This document shows, in pieces, positions 48,702 to 60,605 of a stretch of 64,000 nt of DNA. Source of the DNA: Paragordius varius. Lineage: Eukaryota > Nematomorpha. Positions within the stretch are counted from its first letter, which is position 1. Every line of letters begins with the position of its first letter. The position numbers were made by a program, and so were the translations under genes. The DNA lies in contig OZ176052.1 in the NCBI GenBank assembly GCA_964247055.1, forward strand, positions 4,030,001-4,094,000. The letters run 5' to 3'. Below the pieces are notes generated by a model, which did no database searches, had not been told where the DNA came from, and was given only the letters and a program-made list of their open reading frames with translations.

Positions 48702-50536
48702 CAGTGGTACTCACCAAAAAAATTTGATGGGCCAAATAAAATATATTATTTTTTCGAGGGCCATGAACCAATGGTAAATATTCCATAGCTAATTTACATA
48801 TATGCACATCAGCACAATGAATTTTTTGTGGATTGCATGTAAATCCAGCTAAAAACTCGTTTTGCACCATTTAAAAAATTAAAATATTTCGTTAACATTT
48901 ATTTTGATATTAACCAATAATTTTTGACAAATTTGGTTTCACCTCATGACAGGCCAATTTTAATACTTCATCCATATGATCATCGGTTAAGCGATTTCTG
49001 ATGTATTCTTGACATACATCATTTTTGAATATGCAACCTCACACGTGTAAGTTAAAGGAAAAACAGTTAGGATAACTTGAGCACATTTTCTTATATTCTC
49101 ACATTTATTTGGCACATCTTGCCAAAACTCTACATATCTTTCTTCCCCACGATTCTCCTTGAACATAGGCTCCTGAAATCATTTTTAAGATCTACGAATT
49201 CTTCAATGATGTGCGCTCAAAACCAAAATGCTCAAGTTGCTTTATATTGGATATATCCATTTGCAATGGATTTTCAACGAGTATTAAGCAATTTTTAAAT
49301 CTTAATTCTGAATTTCATCTCATCAGATAAAAATAGTAAATGATAACCTCTGCGGTAATGTCGCAAAGGTAGGCTAATAACCACTGTTTGTCACTATAAT
49401 TTGCTCGTTGTTATCATTTATAAATAATAGAATTTCATGCCTTAAAACAAAAAATCTATTTAATACTTTGGTAAGGCTAAGCCATCGCACAGCGGTACAC
49501 AAATATGCTCAAATTACCTGTGGATATCTTTCAGAAGGTTTTTGAATTTACGGCCGTTCTTTGCCACGGATATGGTTAACTATATCCACAACCGTTTTAA
49601 TTACTGATGATTCATCTTTTATACGCGAAACCAAGTTGCTGATTTATAAAGCAGTTAAAGGATAAAATATTTTGCAAATTATATTTGTTTTTTAAAAGGG
49701 GAATAATTCTTTGTTTATTCCAATGATAGAGGGACACCCATCTGTCCACAAAACCAATTTTTTAATAGATATGCCATTATTATCGAAAAAAATGCTAATT
49801 ATTTCTAGGAAATTACTTCTTTTCGTATTATTCATTGGTAAAAATAAATACTCGTTTATTATGTTGTCGTTGCAAAATCTCACGAAGAGCGCACATTGAG
49901 ATATCTTTTCATATTGTATTTTTTACAATTATGTGGTCCTTACATATAAGGCAGGTAACAACAGTTTTTAAAAACGACAAAAAAATTTCTTCCTATTCTT
50001 TTTTAAGGGAGCGATTTCAACGGATAATTCACGTTTTTTAGCATTAGATGTCATCCTTTTAATTTATGTGTAAATATTATGTAAATTTTTTCAAAAAAAT
50101 AGGAATATAATTTGAATATGCTATAAAAAAACAGGACAAAATTAAATGATGTTGATTTGAAAAATATTTTATGGAAATGAGTATCAGAAAATGATGTAAG
50201 ATAGCAAAAAAAGAATATGCAAGTTTGGGTGAAAGGCTTGCTTTACAAAAAAGGAATGCAATAAAAATTTTAAAATAGAAAAAATAAAATAAAATACAGA
50301 ATCAGAAACAACGTGTGCCAAAATTTTGAAATCATTTTAATGTAGGAAATTTCTACTACATTTCAGGTCCAAAGTTAAATATGAAGAAGATAAATTAATA
50401 TAAAAATACGCGAAAATTCGCTTATGTGTATTTGAAATATTCATCAAAAAAATAATTATTTATCTATTTGGTCATAGGGCAATTTTAAAGTACTCTTAGG
50501 GCCGCATGCCCGCGGGCCGCGGTTTGAGTATCACTG
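48702..50536 (-). mobile_element. hAT element (Buster-like target site) with decayed transposase
   Basis: The ends are cagtggtactcaccaaa and ggtttgagtatcactg, 1,835 bp apart. The flanks are identical 8-mers tgctatat (48694-48701 and 50537-50544), a perfect target duplication of the nnnTAnnn type described for Buster hATs. On the minus strand, 49,692-49,883 encodes MNNTKRSNFLEIISIFFDNN and LVLWTDGCPSIIGINKE, matching the TDGAPSM-like region of ZBED/hAT transposases. Other frames on the same strand look like further transposase remnants. The transposase is broken in several places, while the target duplication is intact. Confidence 0.8.
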
Positions 50537-50544
50537 TGCTATAT

Positions 50545-51748
50545 CATTTTCAAAAATTCACAATCGTGTCGACTCAACATTGACCTTCTTATTTGACATG
50601 TAATAACGACAAAATAACTTAGAGATAGGGTAAGTTTTATACCAGTTATGAAAACAGGCAAAACCGTGATTGTAACCGCTTTTAATAATCCAGCCATGTA
50701 AGTAAAATATTATAAAAACTAAAAATTGGAACAAAATATTAATTTTATATTGTTTTTGTCATTATTTCTTAACATTTAATTAGTAAATTTGGAATATACA
50801 AACTAATTTACACCTTTATACGTTATTTTTCATTCCGAAGGACGTTAGTCTAAAAAACTTCCAATTTGTCTATCGGGGCTCATTTTCTTTATTATTGAGG
50901 ATTGCATTCATAAGCAGAACCGGCAATCAATGTCTGACAGGTCATTATCAAAAAAATATTATTTTAAGCAATGTGTGGTATGCGTACCAAAATTCGCATT
51001 AATATACAGTAGGAGTAAGTATTTATGCTAGAAAGTAATTATTGCCAAATAGCACATACAACAAAGGACAGTATTATTGGCTCATAGTTATTTTTTAACT
51101 ATTATAAGCCAATAATTATTATCTATGCTGCATATGCTATTTGGCAACAATTAATATTCTAGCAACTTACTCATACTGTAATTTGCTAAAAGTGGTCAAC
51201 GTGTTTTAGTAAAAGCAACAAAATGTAAATTCTGATCATGACCCTGGTCTTGAAGTGGTTCAACATACAGTCATTAGGGTAATAAAAATATATAAGGAAA
51301 ATAAAAACCAATTTATTTTTTATATATAAATTATTCCCATTTTGTATGAGAATATAAATTTGTTAATTGAGTGGATATGTATTTGTGTTTATTAAATGTG
51401 GAATTGTATTTTGCCTTCATTTCATCAGATAATTTATTTTTTTCTATAATGTCTCTATATGGCTTTTCTTGCGCCTATGATATTAAATTTATATTTAACC
51501 TGAGTGGTATAAGGTGTGCTTAAATACTTCATCGTTTGCATTTCCAAATCCAATCTTTTCCAAGTATCTAGTATGTCTCCTTTATTGATCGGTGAATATA
51601 CTTTGTATTTTCTAAATTTTAAGTATAAAATACCCTTTATGTGCCAATCCTTTTACCTTGTAAGAAATTTTATTTAAGGCAAGAGTCAAACGCATTTTGG
51701 ATTTTTAAGTTAGGTCTAAAGCAACCACATGTTTTAATTCTAACTCAT
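50545..51748. other. Upstream region of PAF1, with a mariner-type MITE
   Basis: Apart from the MITE at 51,007-51,178, I see no gene. The PAF1 promoter and 5' leader must lie here, but no core element can be fixed by eye in AT-rich sequence. Confidence 0.4.
51007..51178. mobile_element. Mariner-type MITE, best-preserved copy
   Basis: The ends cagtaggagtaagt and acttactcatactg are inverted repeats with one mismatch and are flanked by TA on both sides (51005-51006, 51179-51180), as Tc1/mariner insertions are. The inside is palindromic ('attgccaaatagca' against 'tgctatttggcaac'). 172 bp, non-coding. Related copies are at 15,897-16,073 and 37,490-37,630. Confidence 0.75.
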
Positions 51749-54700
51749 ATGGCCCCTACCATTCAGACCAAGACCAGTGAGTATAAAAGGCGAGAAAGTG
51801 GCGGATCTTCTAGGCATTCTGAAAAAAAGTTTAATTTTTTCTTAATTTTAGATCTGATTTATTGGTTAATGTAAAGTACACAAACAATTTGCCTGATGTG
51901 CCATTTGATCCAAAATATTTGAAGTTGCCGTTTAATTCAAAAAGGTTATGTGTTCATATAATTTTTATATAGATTCGTAGAATATGCCCCTACATTTTTG
52001 GAACAAAACTATAAATTTGATTTAATAACAACCCCCGACTTGGGTGTTCTCATTGATTTAATTGATCCCAATACTTATAAAGTCGGAAACAAACGTATTA
52101 TATATATTTTTTATATAATTTATAGCTTCAACAATGGATCCAGCCGATGAATATTTGTTTCTAGAAGATGATTTATCATCTACAAATCAAGGTATCCATA
52201 AATGTTTATAATATGCTTTTAATCTAAAATTAAAATAAATTACCCAACAAATTATTAATTATATCTTTAGGGATTGCGGTTAGTCCCTTATTTTCATTTA
52301 TTTGCAAATTTAGGGACTTTTTAGTTCAATAAGTTTTAAATTTTAAAGTTTAGAACGACATATTTGTGTATTAGGATTCTTTATCAAAATTATTTAGATC
52401 ATATTTAAAATTATACGGGTGAGGATATTTTATTTTAATATTTAATAAATTTTAGGCACGTCCGGGAGCAATTTATCACGTGCAGCTAAACATGCAAAGG
52501 CAGTACCTTGGCTTCGTAGGACTGAATACATATCAACCGAATTTAATCGATTCACGTCAACTAGTTCAGATAAGGCGGAGAGCAGGTTTAAAGCCATTAA
52601 ATAAAGAAAATAATCGAAAATATCATAAATATCTTGAAAAATTGCTAAGTTTGCATATAAAATTCTTTATTTAAATAAAATTTAAGATAAATTTATGATA
52701 TATAGATGTAAAAAGCCTTTAAAACTTATAATCGATTTATATGTTAAATTATCTATATTTTGCACAATTTTTACATTGACTATTATTTATCTTAATGACA
52801 TTTATTTTTAATTTTTTTTCAATACTTATTTACAGATAATACATTAATATTTCTTTCAGCTCAAATAATATAATATAGAGAAAAATATTGCCTTCAAAAA
52901 TATATTTTACTGTAATTTTAGAATACAAAAATTAATGAAAAAGGATGAGGAAGATTTGTACAAAGATAGAGATTCTCAAATCTCTGCTATTTCATTAACC
53001 TTTGAAGCTGTACGGAAAAAAGTAATTGCATTTGCACTCTTATCGACATTTAGTTTCATATCTACTCTTGATGCCTTAATTTATTTACAATATAGCGGAG
53101 TTTTAAGTTAAAAATTGATTTAATTTTAAACAGTGATTATAAATCAATATCTAACTCAGAATGTTAGTATAAGGGTATTTTAAAATGACTTAACATATTG
53201 ACTGATTTTTGGAATTATTTGAGATTGTATATAGTTTTATTCCTGTAGATAATATAATAATTATATTGTTGAAAATATTAGGATTATTCCGCTTGTTTTG
53301 TTCGGTCAGATTCTAACTTTATTACATAATATACGAGAATAAAATAAATTTCATATATTATTTAACTCGTTTTATTGCTTGCTAACAGGCAACCAAACAT
53401 TACAGTAAACCCAACGTTTATGCCGTTGAAGAAATGCCCATTTTCCCAGATTTTGGGCTTTGGCGGCATCCTTGTGCTCAAGTCTTGTTTGATTCCGATC
53501 CATTTGTTAAAATGGCATCTGTATTACCGCAACAACAAACCACGAATACCGATCCTTTGCAAAAACAACCGCCAAGTAAATATTATAACTGTACATATTT
53601 AAAAAACACATTTACAAAACAAAGGGGAAATGATAAAGTTCTCTGTAAATTTTGGTATTATACATGTATGATTTAGGCTTTAAGTTTGTCTTAAAGAAGG
53701 AATAAAGCTGACGAAAAATCGTTTTTGCTCTTTTAATTCTCTAATGATTTTTATGTTAGCTGGAATTTTATCTGTACTTTTGCTAAATAACCTTTTTGTA
53801 TTGGCTCAAACATTTTAAAGTCCTTTATCATTATTGGACTTAATACCATCAGAAACTTAATTTTATTTAAAAACTATATTACTTACCACCAAATCGAATT
53901 TAATTTAAAGTAATTTTGTTAAATGTTTTATGAAGGCTGTTTTAAGGCAGGCATTGTCATTATTTAGAATGTTTATATCTTTATATAAGTGCTTAAAAAA
54001 CTCTTAATAGATTTAAATATCTGTTAACCATTTTTTAACTCTTAATATACCATAAAATTCTTTTAAACGTTTTTAAAACTATATTAAATTATGGCATAAA
54101 ATTTTTTGAAAAAATCTAAACCGACATATATGTATTCTCACATCAAATTTTATTTTTTTAAAACCCCAACAATTAAACAAATAAATTTTTTTTTCCAGAA
54201 GATCTGTTTTTTTTTCATTCGAAATTTATTAAAATTTCAATCTTTTAATTATTTGTCATTATTTTTACAACGTGAAACAGCTAACTTCCCTTGTCCAACA
54301 ATCTTTAAATTTTTAAGGCGAGCGGGTTTTCGTTTAAATTTATCCATAATTATTTAACAAAATAAATTTTAACATAAATTTTGACACATTAAGGTAAGTG
54401 TAAATAATATTTTTTTCCATAATCAAAACACAATATTTTAATATATCGACTTTATTATCGTTTATTTATATATGAGTTATATCAGTTTATTATTAAATTC
54501 ATAAATAATTTGTCATTTTTAGATCCTTCACAACAAACAAAAGATAATATATGTTCACAAGCTATGATACGGTAAAACTATATTTTTGAAGTTTACCGCC
54601 TTTAATTGTCGAAATAACATAAATGATTACAATACTTTTTACCGTTTTAATCTGATATGTAGAATTAAGTATAGGTTAGTTAATATATTTTTATGGGAAA

Positions 54701-57286
54701 ATGCGTAAACCCTATAAAAACCATTTTTTTGCAAGTTATTTATTGATTTTTAATCAAGCCGTTATTTTTTAAAAATTAAGATCTAAGATGAGTATTGGGA
54801 TCGATTGATTTTAAAAATATAAATTAAATATTTACATACGATTCTAAGCTCATTGATCTTGTTATTAAAAATTAATTTTTAATTTTTTGTAATCTGTTGT
54901 TGAATAAATAAAAATGGTGTGTGAAGTATTTCAATTTTTATTTAATATCATTGATCTTGTTAATAAATATTATTTTTAATTTTTGTAATCCGTTGTTGAA
55001 CAAATAAAAATGGAATGAAGTATTTCAATTTTTTATTTAGTGTCATTCTTGAGTGCTTACCCCAATTTTTAGAAAAAAAGAATAAAAATAAGCATTGTAA
55101 TATTTATACTATTTTTAATTTTTTTACACTAGTAACTAAACCACATATGATTATGTAAAAATAAATAAGTTAATTTTAATCAAAAAATGAAATATAGATA
55201 TAATGAAATGTTTTTTTCTTCAACTTTTTTGCAGTGGTATGATGGATGAAAGTGGTCACCAATTTGTAGCTTACTTTTTACCGACCGATAAAACAATGTC
55301 CAAGTTTGAGCGTGATATGGAGAACGATATGGCTTTTGAACCAGAAGACGTGTAAGTTTGCAACATGCGTTTTTTTGTTAATCAATCAAATAACATTCTT
55401 TTTTTTTAGATTTTTACCAAAATATGAATATTTTTATCGAAATAATTATTATAGATATATATAATACATTTTCATTTCATTTGTCACTAAAAGAACATAA
55501 ACTATGCCAAAAATAATATTTTCTAAATTTGAGTTTGTGGAAACTAATAATTTATTTTTAACATGATTGATGTAATTTAAAGTCGCAATCCTGTATTTTA
55601 GGTATTACTATCAAATGGCACGGGAATACAATTGGAACGTTAAAAATAAATCATCCAAAGGTTACGAAGAAAATTATTTCCTTATCTTTCGCCCTACAGA
55701 GAGCTCCAATTATGGGTGTATTAGTAGTGAGGAGTCTCCTTTAAAAACGACAAATAACACGTCAGATCAAAAATACAATGTACCGAAAGTCATTGCATTT
55801 TACAATGAATTGGAAACTAGGTGACATTTTTCTGTTATATGAAAATAGTTATTTAATGAAATATAGAGCTTATAAATTCTATCAGGGGTGTCCAACGTAA
55901 TCCGGCAGACTTGATACTTGATGGCTTTTTGTCTTCAATTTTGAAGGTGTCCGTGAACGGTCTTATTCCAAAGGTCCTTATCTAGACATTTGGTGATGTC
56001 GAGGTTTAGGGTTTTTATGTCATTTTTAATGTTGTCGCTCCAGGAATGTGTTGGGCGCCCTTTGCGGTTGTTTCCAAAGGGTTGTATGTGCTTGATGGTT
56101 TGGAGTGGGTGGTCGGTTTGTCTTCTTTCAATGTGACCCAAGTATTTAAGCCTGCTTCTTTGTATAAACTTTTCTACTGTGTCATTTTTGTGGTTAAGAT
56201 GAATATTGTAGTCAGAACAGCAAGCTTTAACTATTTTGTTTTCCGTATTTATCATTTTGTCAAGATTTGTTTTGTTTAGGGGCCATGTTTCGGTGGCGTA
56301 AGTAAGAGCTGGTCTGACACCTGCTTTGTATATTAGCCATTTATTATTGTTAGATACATTTTTATTTTTAAGGACAAATTTTAGGGTACCCCATGCTTGT
56401 TGGATACGTTTCCGTATTGCTCCAGTTACATGACCTTTAGAGTCTATGACGTCTCCTAGGTATGTAAACTGGTCTACTTTTTCTATTGAGTTTTCGAAGA
56501 TTGTCATATATGTCGAGCGTGTTTGAGTTGTATTATTGTTTTTACAGTTGTCACATTTAAAGTTTATTTGTTCGTTGAGTTTGCCGGTGATTTTGGAGCA
56601 TTTTTTGTGAACCCAGAATTTGCATTTGTTGCATTTTATTGAATTTGTTTTGACCTCTTTGTCGCAGATGGCGCATGGATATTTGGGGCGCTGCGTACGA
56701 TCTCCTGATATCATTATTTTTGTTTTATTAATATTTATTTTCAGCCCATGGTTCTCTAAACAGATTTTCCATGTTCTGAATTTGTTTGAGATGTTTTCCA
56801 TTGAAGTATCTGTTAAAACGATATCATCCGCGAAGATTAACTCCCAGGGCGGTTGAGTTTTTAACTTATAACCATCCGACATACCGCATTTTAATATTAT
56901 ATGGGTATCATTAAATAATTTGATGGATTTCGAACTAAAGATTGCTGTATGCAAACACAATATAACAAATTTTTATGGTTTTTGCTAATTAGTTAGACTT
57001 ATTTATAATTGTTTAAGAAATGAAAATTTATATCGTGAGCATATTAGGGATGGATCGATTTTTTTGCGGGCAAGTGGACACCCCTCTTTTATTGGTAAAA
57101 ATAACAAAATTATACCATATTTTTGGTATATAAATATAATATTGTTAAATTTATGTGTTAATTTAAGTATCAGATCATTATTAATTTAATCTGTAAACTA
57201 TATTATAACTTTTGTTTACTTTCTCACATTTTAAAACATTGTAAATATTATATGTGCTTTTGAGAATGACTTAGATTAAATAATCA

Positions 57287-57333
<47 letters not shown>

Positions 57334-58595
57334 AAAGATTAAAATTACCATTGATTGGGTAATAAGGTTAAAATTGGCTATTTTTTAAATATCTACTCTA
57401 ATGGTTGTTGATATAATAATGCATTATCGTTTTTAAATCCAAAATTATTTATTTAAATTTATTTGGAAAACATTAGTTTTACTTTATTTGCTATCCACAG
57501 TAAGAAATTTATTTTAATTTTTAAAATTCTTTTCTTTTCAAATTTTATATATATTATTTTCTGATTATATAATAAAAAAATTTACATTTTTTGACGCATT
57601 GGACATAATGTATTTTTTCTCTTTGTTTTTAAATGGGCATTACTCTATTATTATTGATTAGTATCTTTTTCGGTCCTTTGATGATTTGGATATTTTAATT
57701 TGGGAAATCGCATTAATTAAATTTATATATCATTGGTTTTATTGCTGTATGTTTCAAATTCTGTAGAGTTCGGCTCAACAAACGTCGTTTACTATTTGGA
57801 CAACAAAATCAAGTTAATAGAACAAAACTTGCAGTAAGATACCGACCGTTCAACAATTCCGAATTGGAATTACAGGTTTTGATTTTTTTATTGATAGATT
57901 ATTTAAGTATTAATTTTGATATATACTTATCTTCGGTTTAAAGCATTTCTATAACTTAACTTTTATAGATATAATTTGCTATATTTACAGGATAATCGAG
58001 TTTCCCAAATCGTTCTTGCTACTGAAATGATTCAAGAACAACTTCAAGAAAATGACGAAAAACAAAATGATCACGATATTAACTTAAATAATGAGGAATT
58101 AATGCAATCTGAAGGACAAACCTATAGCCAGTCCGATAATCAACAAAAAACATTTCAACTTGAAAATGATTCCGATAACGGTTAATATATACTTTTTCCT
58201 GAATTTTATAAATATATAATTTAATGGGTGGACCGACCTTTAAGCATAATAAGTCTATTTAAATAAAGGGCAATTATAAAATAATTACATCAATCATCAT
58301 GCCTTTTTCCCGATTTGCAAATAAAGCCCTAATTTCTAGGTTATAATTTTTCATTAAAAGAAAATAAAACATTTAATCATAATATAAAATGCATACACAA
58401 AAACATATACATATATATATTATTTTTCATATCATCTTTAATTTAGAACCGCCAGATATGTCGCCCAGCTCTCAGGTTTCTGAGAAATCGGAAAATTCTG
58501 ACTACGATAACGTCCACACGGCTAAAAATAATCTCAATATAGATCAAAATATAATTGATAAAGAAGATATTTTTGGAACTTCAGATGAAGATTAA
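51749..58595 (+). CDS. PAF1: PAF1, subunit of the RNA polymerase II-associated Paf1 complex, 13 exons, complete
   Basis: Nuclear elongation factor that couples Pol II transcription to histone H2B ubiquitination and H3K4/K36 methylation, working with CTR9, LEO1, CDC73 and RTF1. Exons: 51749-51828, 51852-51944, 51973-52094, 52126-52191, 52456-52585, 52922-53021, 53389-53575, 54523-54571, 55235-55351, 55602-55820, 57767-57875, 57991-58180, 58447-58595 (1,611 nt, 536 aa; human is 531 aa). All joins keep phase. Conserved blocks in order: MAPTIQT start, [122 protein letters not shown] and the acidic tail ending [10 protein letters not shown]. The start is fixed by MAPTIQT, shared with human. The first three introns are 23, 28 and 31 nt. 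Intron 10 (55,821-57,766) holds a LINE fragment and a TA run. Confidence 0.96.
51829..51851 (+). other. 23-nt intron 1 of PAF1
   Basis: Starts GT, ends TTTTAG, all A/T apart from the border G residues and one C. Removing it joins SEKK to SDLLVNVKY in frame; keeping it puts the conserved [10 protein letters not shown] out of frame. Confidence 0.85.
51945..51972 (+). other. 28-nt intron 2 of PAF1
   Basis: Starts GT, ends ATATAG. Retention creates an in-frame TAG at its 3' end. Removal gives LPFNSKRFVEYAP, matching the family's YPFDQNRFVQYKA. Confidence 0.9.
52095..52125 (+). other. 31-nt intron 3 of PAF1
   Basis: Starts GT, ends TTATAG and is almost entirely A/T. Removal joins [10 protein letters not shown] to PSTMDPADE, matching the DPxxYR...LDPADE order in human PAF1. 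Confidence 0.85.
55885..57082. mobile_element. hAT-like ends around a LINE fragment in PAF1 intron 10
   Basis: The left edge, caggggtgtccaac at about 55,885, and the right edge, aagtggacacccctc ending near 57,085, are imperfect inverted repeats of the common hAT-MITE type. They bracket the LINE coding fragment. No matching 8-bp target duplication is visible. Either a LINE inserted into a hAT MITE, or the two similar ends are from separate insertions. Confidence 0.4.
55935..56960 (-). pseudogene. Non-LTR retrotransposon (LINE) reverse transcriptase fragment with a zinc finger
   Basis: A 341-codon open stretch on the minus strand. It contains the reverse-transcriptase catalytic motif FADDIVL (residues about 43-49) followed by [12 protein letters not shown]. 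Next is a PHD-like Cys/His cluster CAICDKEV...[12 protein letters not shown]...CDNC, then YLGDVID and the C-terminal [13 protein letters not shown] typical of these LINEs. The finger between the palm and thumb regions is a feature of a LINE group common in invertebrates and fish. The N-terminal endonuclease and most of the polymerase are missing, so it is a 5'-truncated copy. It lies antisense in PAF1 intron 10. The long uninterrupted frame suggests a fairly recent insertion. Confidence 0.85.
57288..57331. repeat. TA microsatellite in PAF1 intron 10
   Basis: A run of about 21 TA units. Confidence 0.9.
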
Positions 58596-60605
58596 TATTT
58601 TAAATGATTTATATCTTGACTGATCAAAATAAATATATTCATATAAATGTTTATATTTTAACTTCTTGTAATATAAATAATTGTTTAGGCAATATCTGGA
58701 AAGTGTAGAAGCTTATCGCACATATTTTGCTAACGAAATAGGAATTGTTAAAAATCATCAAATTAATACGTAAGAGGGTCTAATTTAAAAAAGTGCTTTG
58801 TAATTATCGGCGTAATTTCATGCAAAACAATACAATATATATATTATTGAACCGAACTGAGCGCACACAATTTCCGAAATCAAGTTTCAAAGCCAAAAAT
58901 AATTAAAAAAATTGATGGGCGGGGCGGAAATGAGGGGCTATTACAAAAAAGGGCTTTATAGTTGGCGTATTTATAATTGATTAAATTATAGAGACTTTAA
59001 AATCAAAATGAGCTTATTTGTTTTGTCCAAACGTTCCTCAAAGATCGTAACTCTTTATTTTATAAAAATTTGCCTTAATATGTAGTTTATGATATATAGT
59101 CGCTTTACTAAAAAAATTTATCAAATGGTGCACCAATTTTGCCCTGAATGAGTAATTACCATAAGAGTTTAAATAATTTCCTGTAATCACTCGTAAAAGC
59201 CAAAACACAAAGGACCATAATAATTCTGATACATTTTCCTTACTCCATCAATACTGTGGACACAGTGTATATTACAACATGAATAACCTCCATAAAGCAT
59301 TTTTTTAAAATTGGGAAAACGCCTGAGATTGTCTAACAAAAAAGGCTTACTATTATCACCAAAGACATTTGTGTATAATATTTTTAGGTTGTTTTGTTTT
59401 ACATAGCTATTTTAATCAAATATCTTAATATTGAGATATTGCGCTAAATTCAGCTTTCTATACCCATAAAAATTCTTCATCTCAAATCTAGTTTCCATTA
59501 TTTTCTTCACTTTTTGAACGCGATAAAATTTTGGGGTATTTTCGGCCCCAGAGCTCAACACTTTATGACCTTTTAGGGTAGTGTTCCCCAGCAGTGGTGC
59601 ACCGAGCGTTTGCGGTGCTCGGGGCATAAAAAAATAATTTTTTTAATACTGTAATTTTATCGTGTAAAAAAATATTGTAATATAGTTTTAATGTAGTAAA
59701 GATAAAAAAAATTGTTAAATAAATTATGAATCCCTCTTTGCCTGCTACAAAAAAATAGGAATTTTTAAGTTTTAAACTTCTAGATTAAAATTCAGTTAAG
59801 TTCAACACACAAAAAAAACAGGTGATATTAAAATCAATCAATAAAATAAATTATAATCCTGTTGCATTTACGATGTTACATTTAATAACATTTTTACTTT
59901 TATGTCCATGATTATATTCAGCTGGTTTTATATCCCAGACCATGATCTTGTAAATAAATTAATGTTTTAAAAGTTATTTTAGTACACTTTTATTACGTCA
60001 CTTTAGTGTCCTAGTTTACATAATATTGAAGTAGTTTCATATCCCAGAGCTCAATTTTTTATCTAAGTTATTTTAGTTAAAATTTAATTATTAAACATTG
60101 TTCTCATTTATTAGATAAAAAAATTATATTTATTTGTGTTTTCTAAAGTCTAAAATTGGGACAGCTCCAAAACACGACAGCTGATATTAAAATAATATAT
60201 CAAATTTTGCTAGTAAAATTTAGCCTAAAACTTTTATAATGTTGATTATTTATATTTTATAACCATAATTTATATTAATTTGCCTACTGCAATAGAGATT
60301 TAAAAGATTTAAAAAAAAAATGGCGCAGAAAAGTTTGAGATGAGTGTATTATTATAATTTTATATTTTTTAAAAAAATTTTCGTATAACATCATATCATA
60401 TTTTAATATTCGGCTAAATGCCTCTGAGATTTAAAACTACCTGAAAAAATAATGGTTTAAAATTTAATGATCAAACATTTATTTCCTGTGTCAGATAAAA
60501 AATTTAACTAAATAGCCGATAAATAAATTATATGTTTTTGCTGGTAAAATGCAATCCGAAAGGTTACTAAAATTAATTATACATTTTCTTACCATAATAA
60601 ACAAT
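58596..60605. repeat. Downstream of PAF1: possible orphan exon, hAT end and repeat family A
   Basis: At about 58,688-58,771 an AG-bounded, GT-ended stretch reads QYLESVEAYRTYFANEIGIV and could be an exon of an unseen gene or an alternative PAF1 end. Near 59,578-59,630 'agtgttccccagcagtggtg' resembles a hAT terminus. Family A sequence covers about 59,880-60,380 and resumes at about 60,540. The rest is unassigned. Confidence 0.4.
58689..58771 (+). CDS. Possible orphan exon
   Basis: Preceded by tttag and followed by gtaaga, with an open frame of 27 codons (QYLESVEAYRTYFANEIGIVKNHQINT). The composition is more balanced than the surroundings. It lies 93 bp past the PAF1 stop. No partner exon was found, so it could be a chance open stretch. 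Confidence 0.3.
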
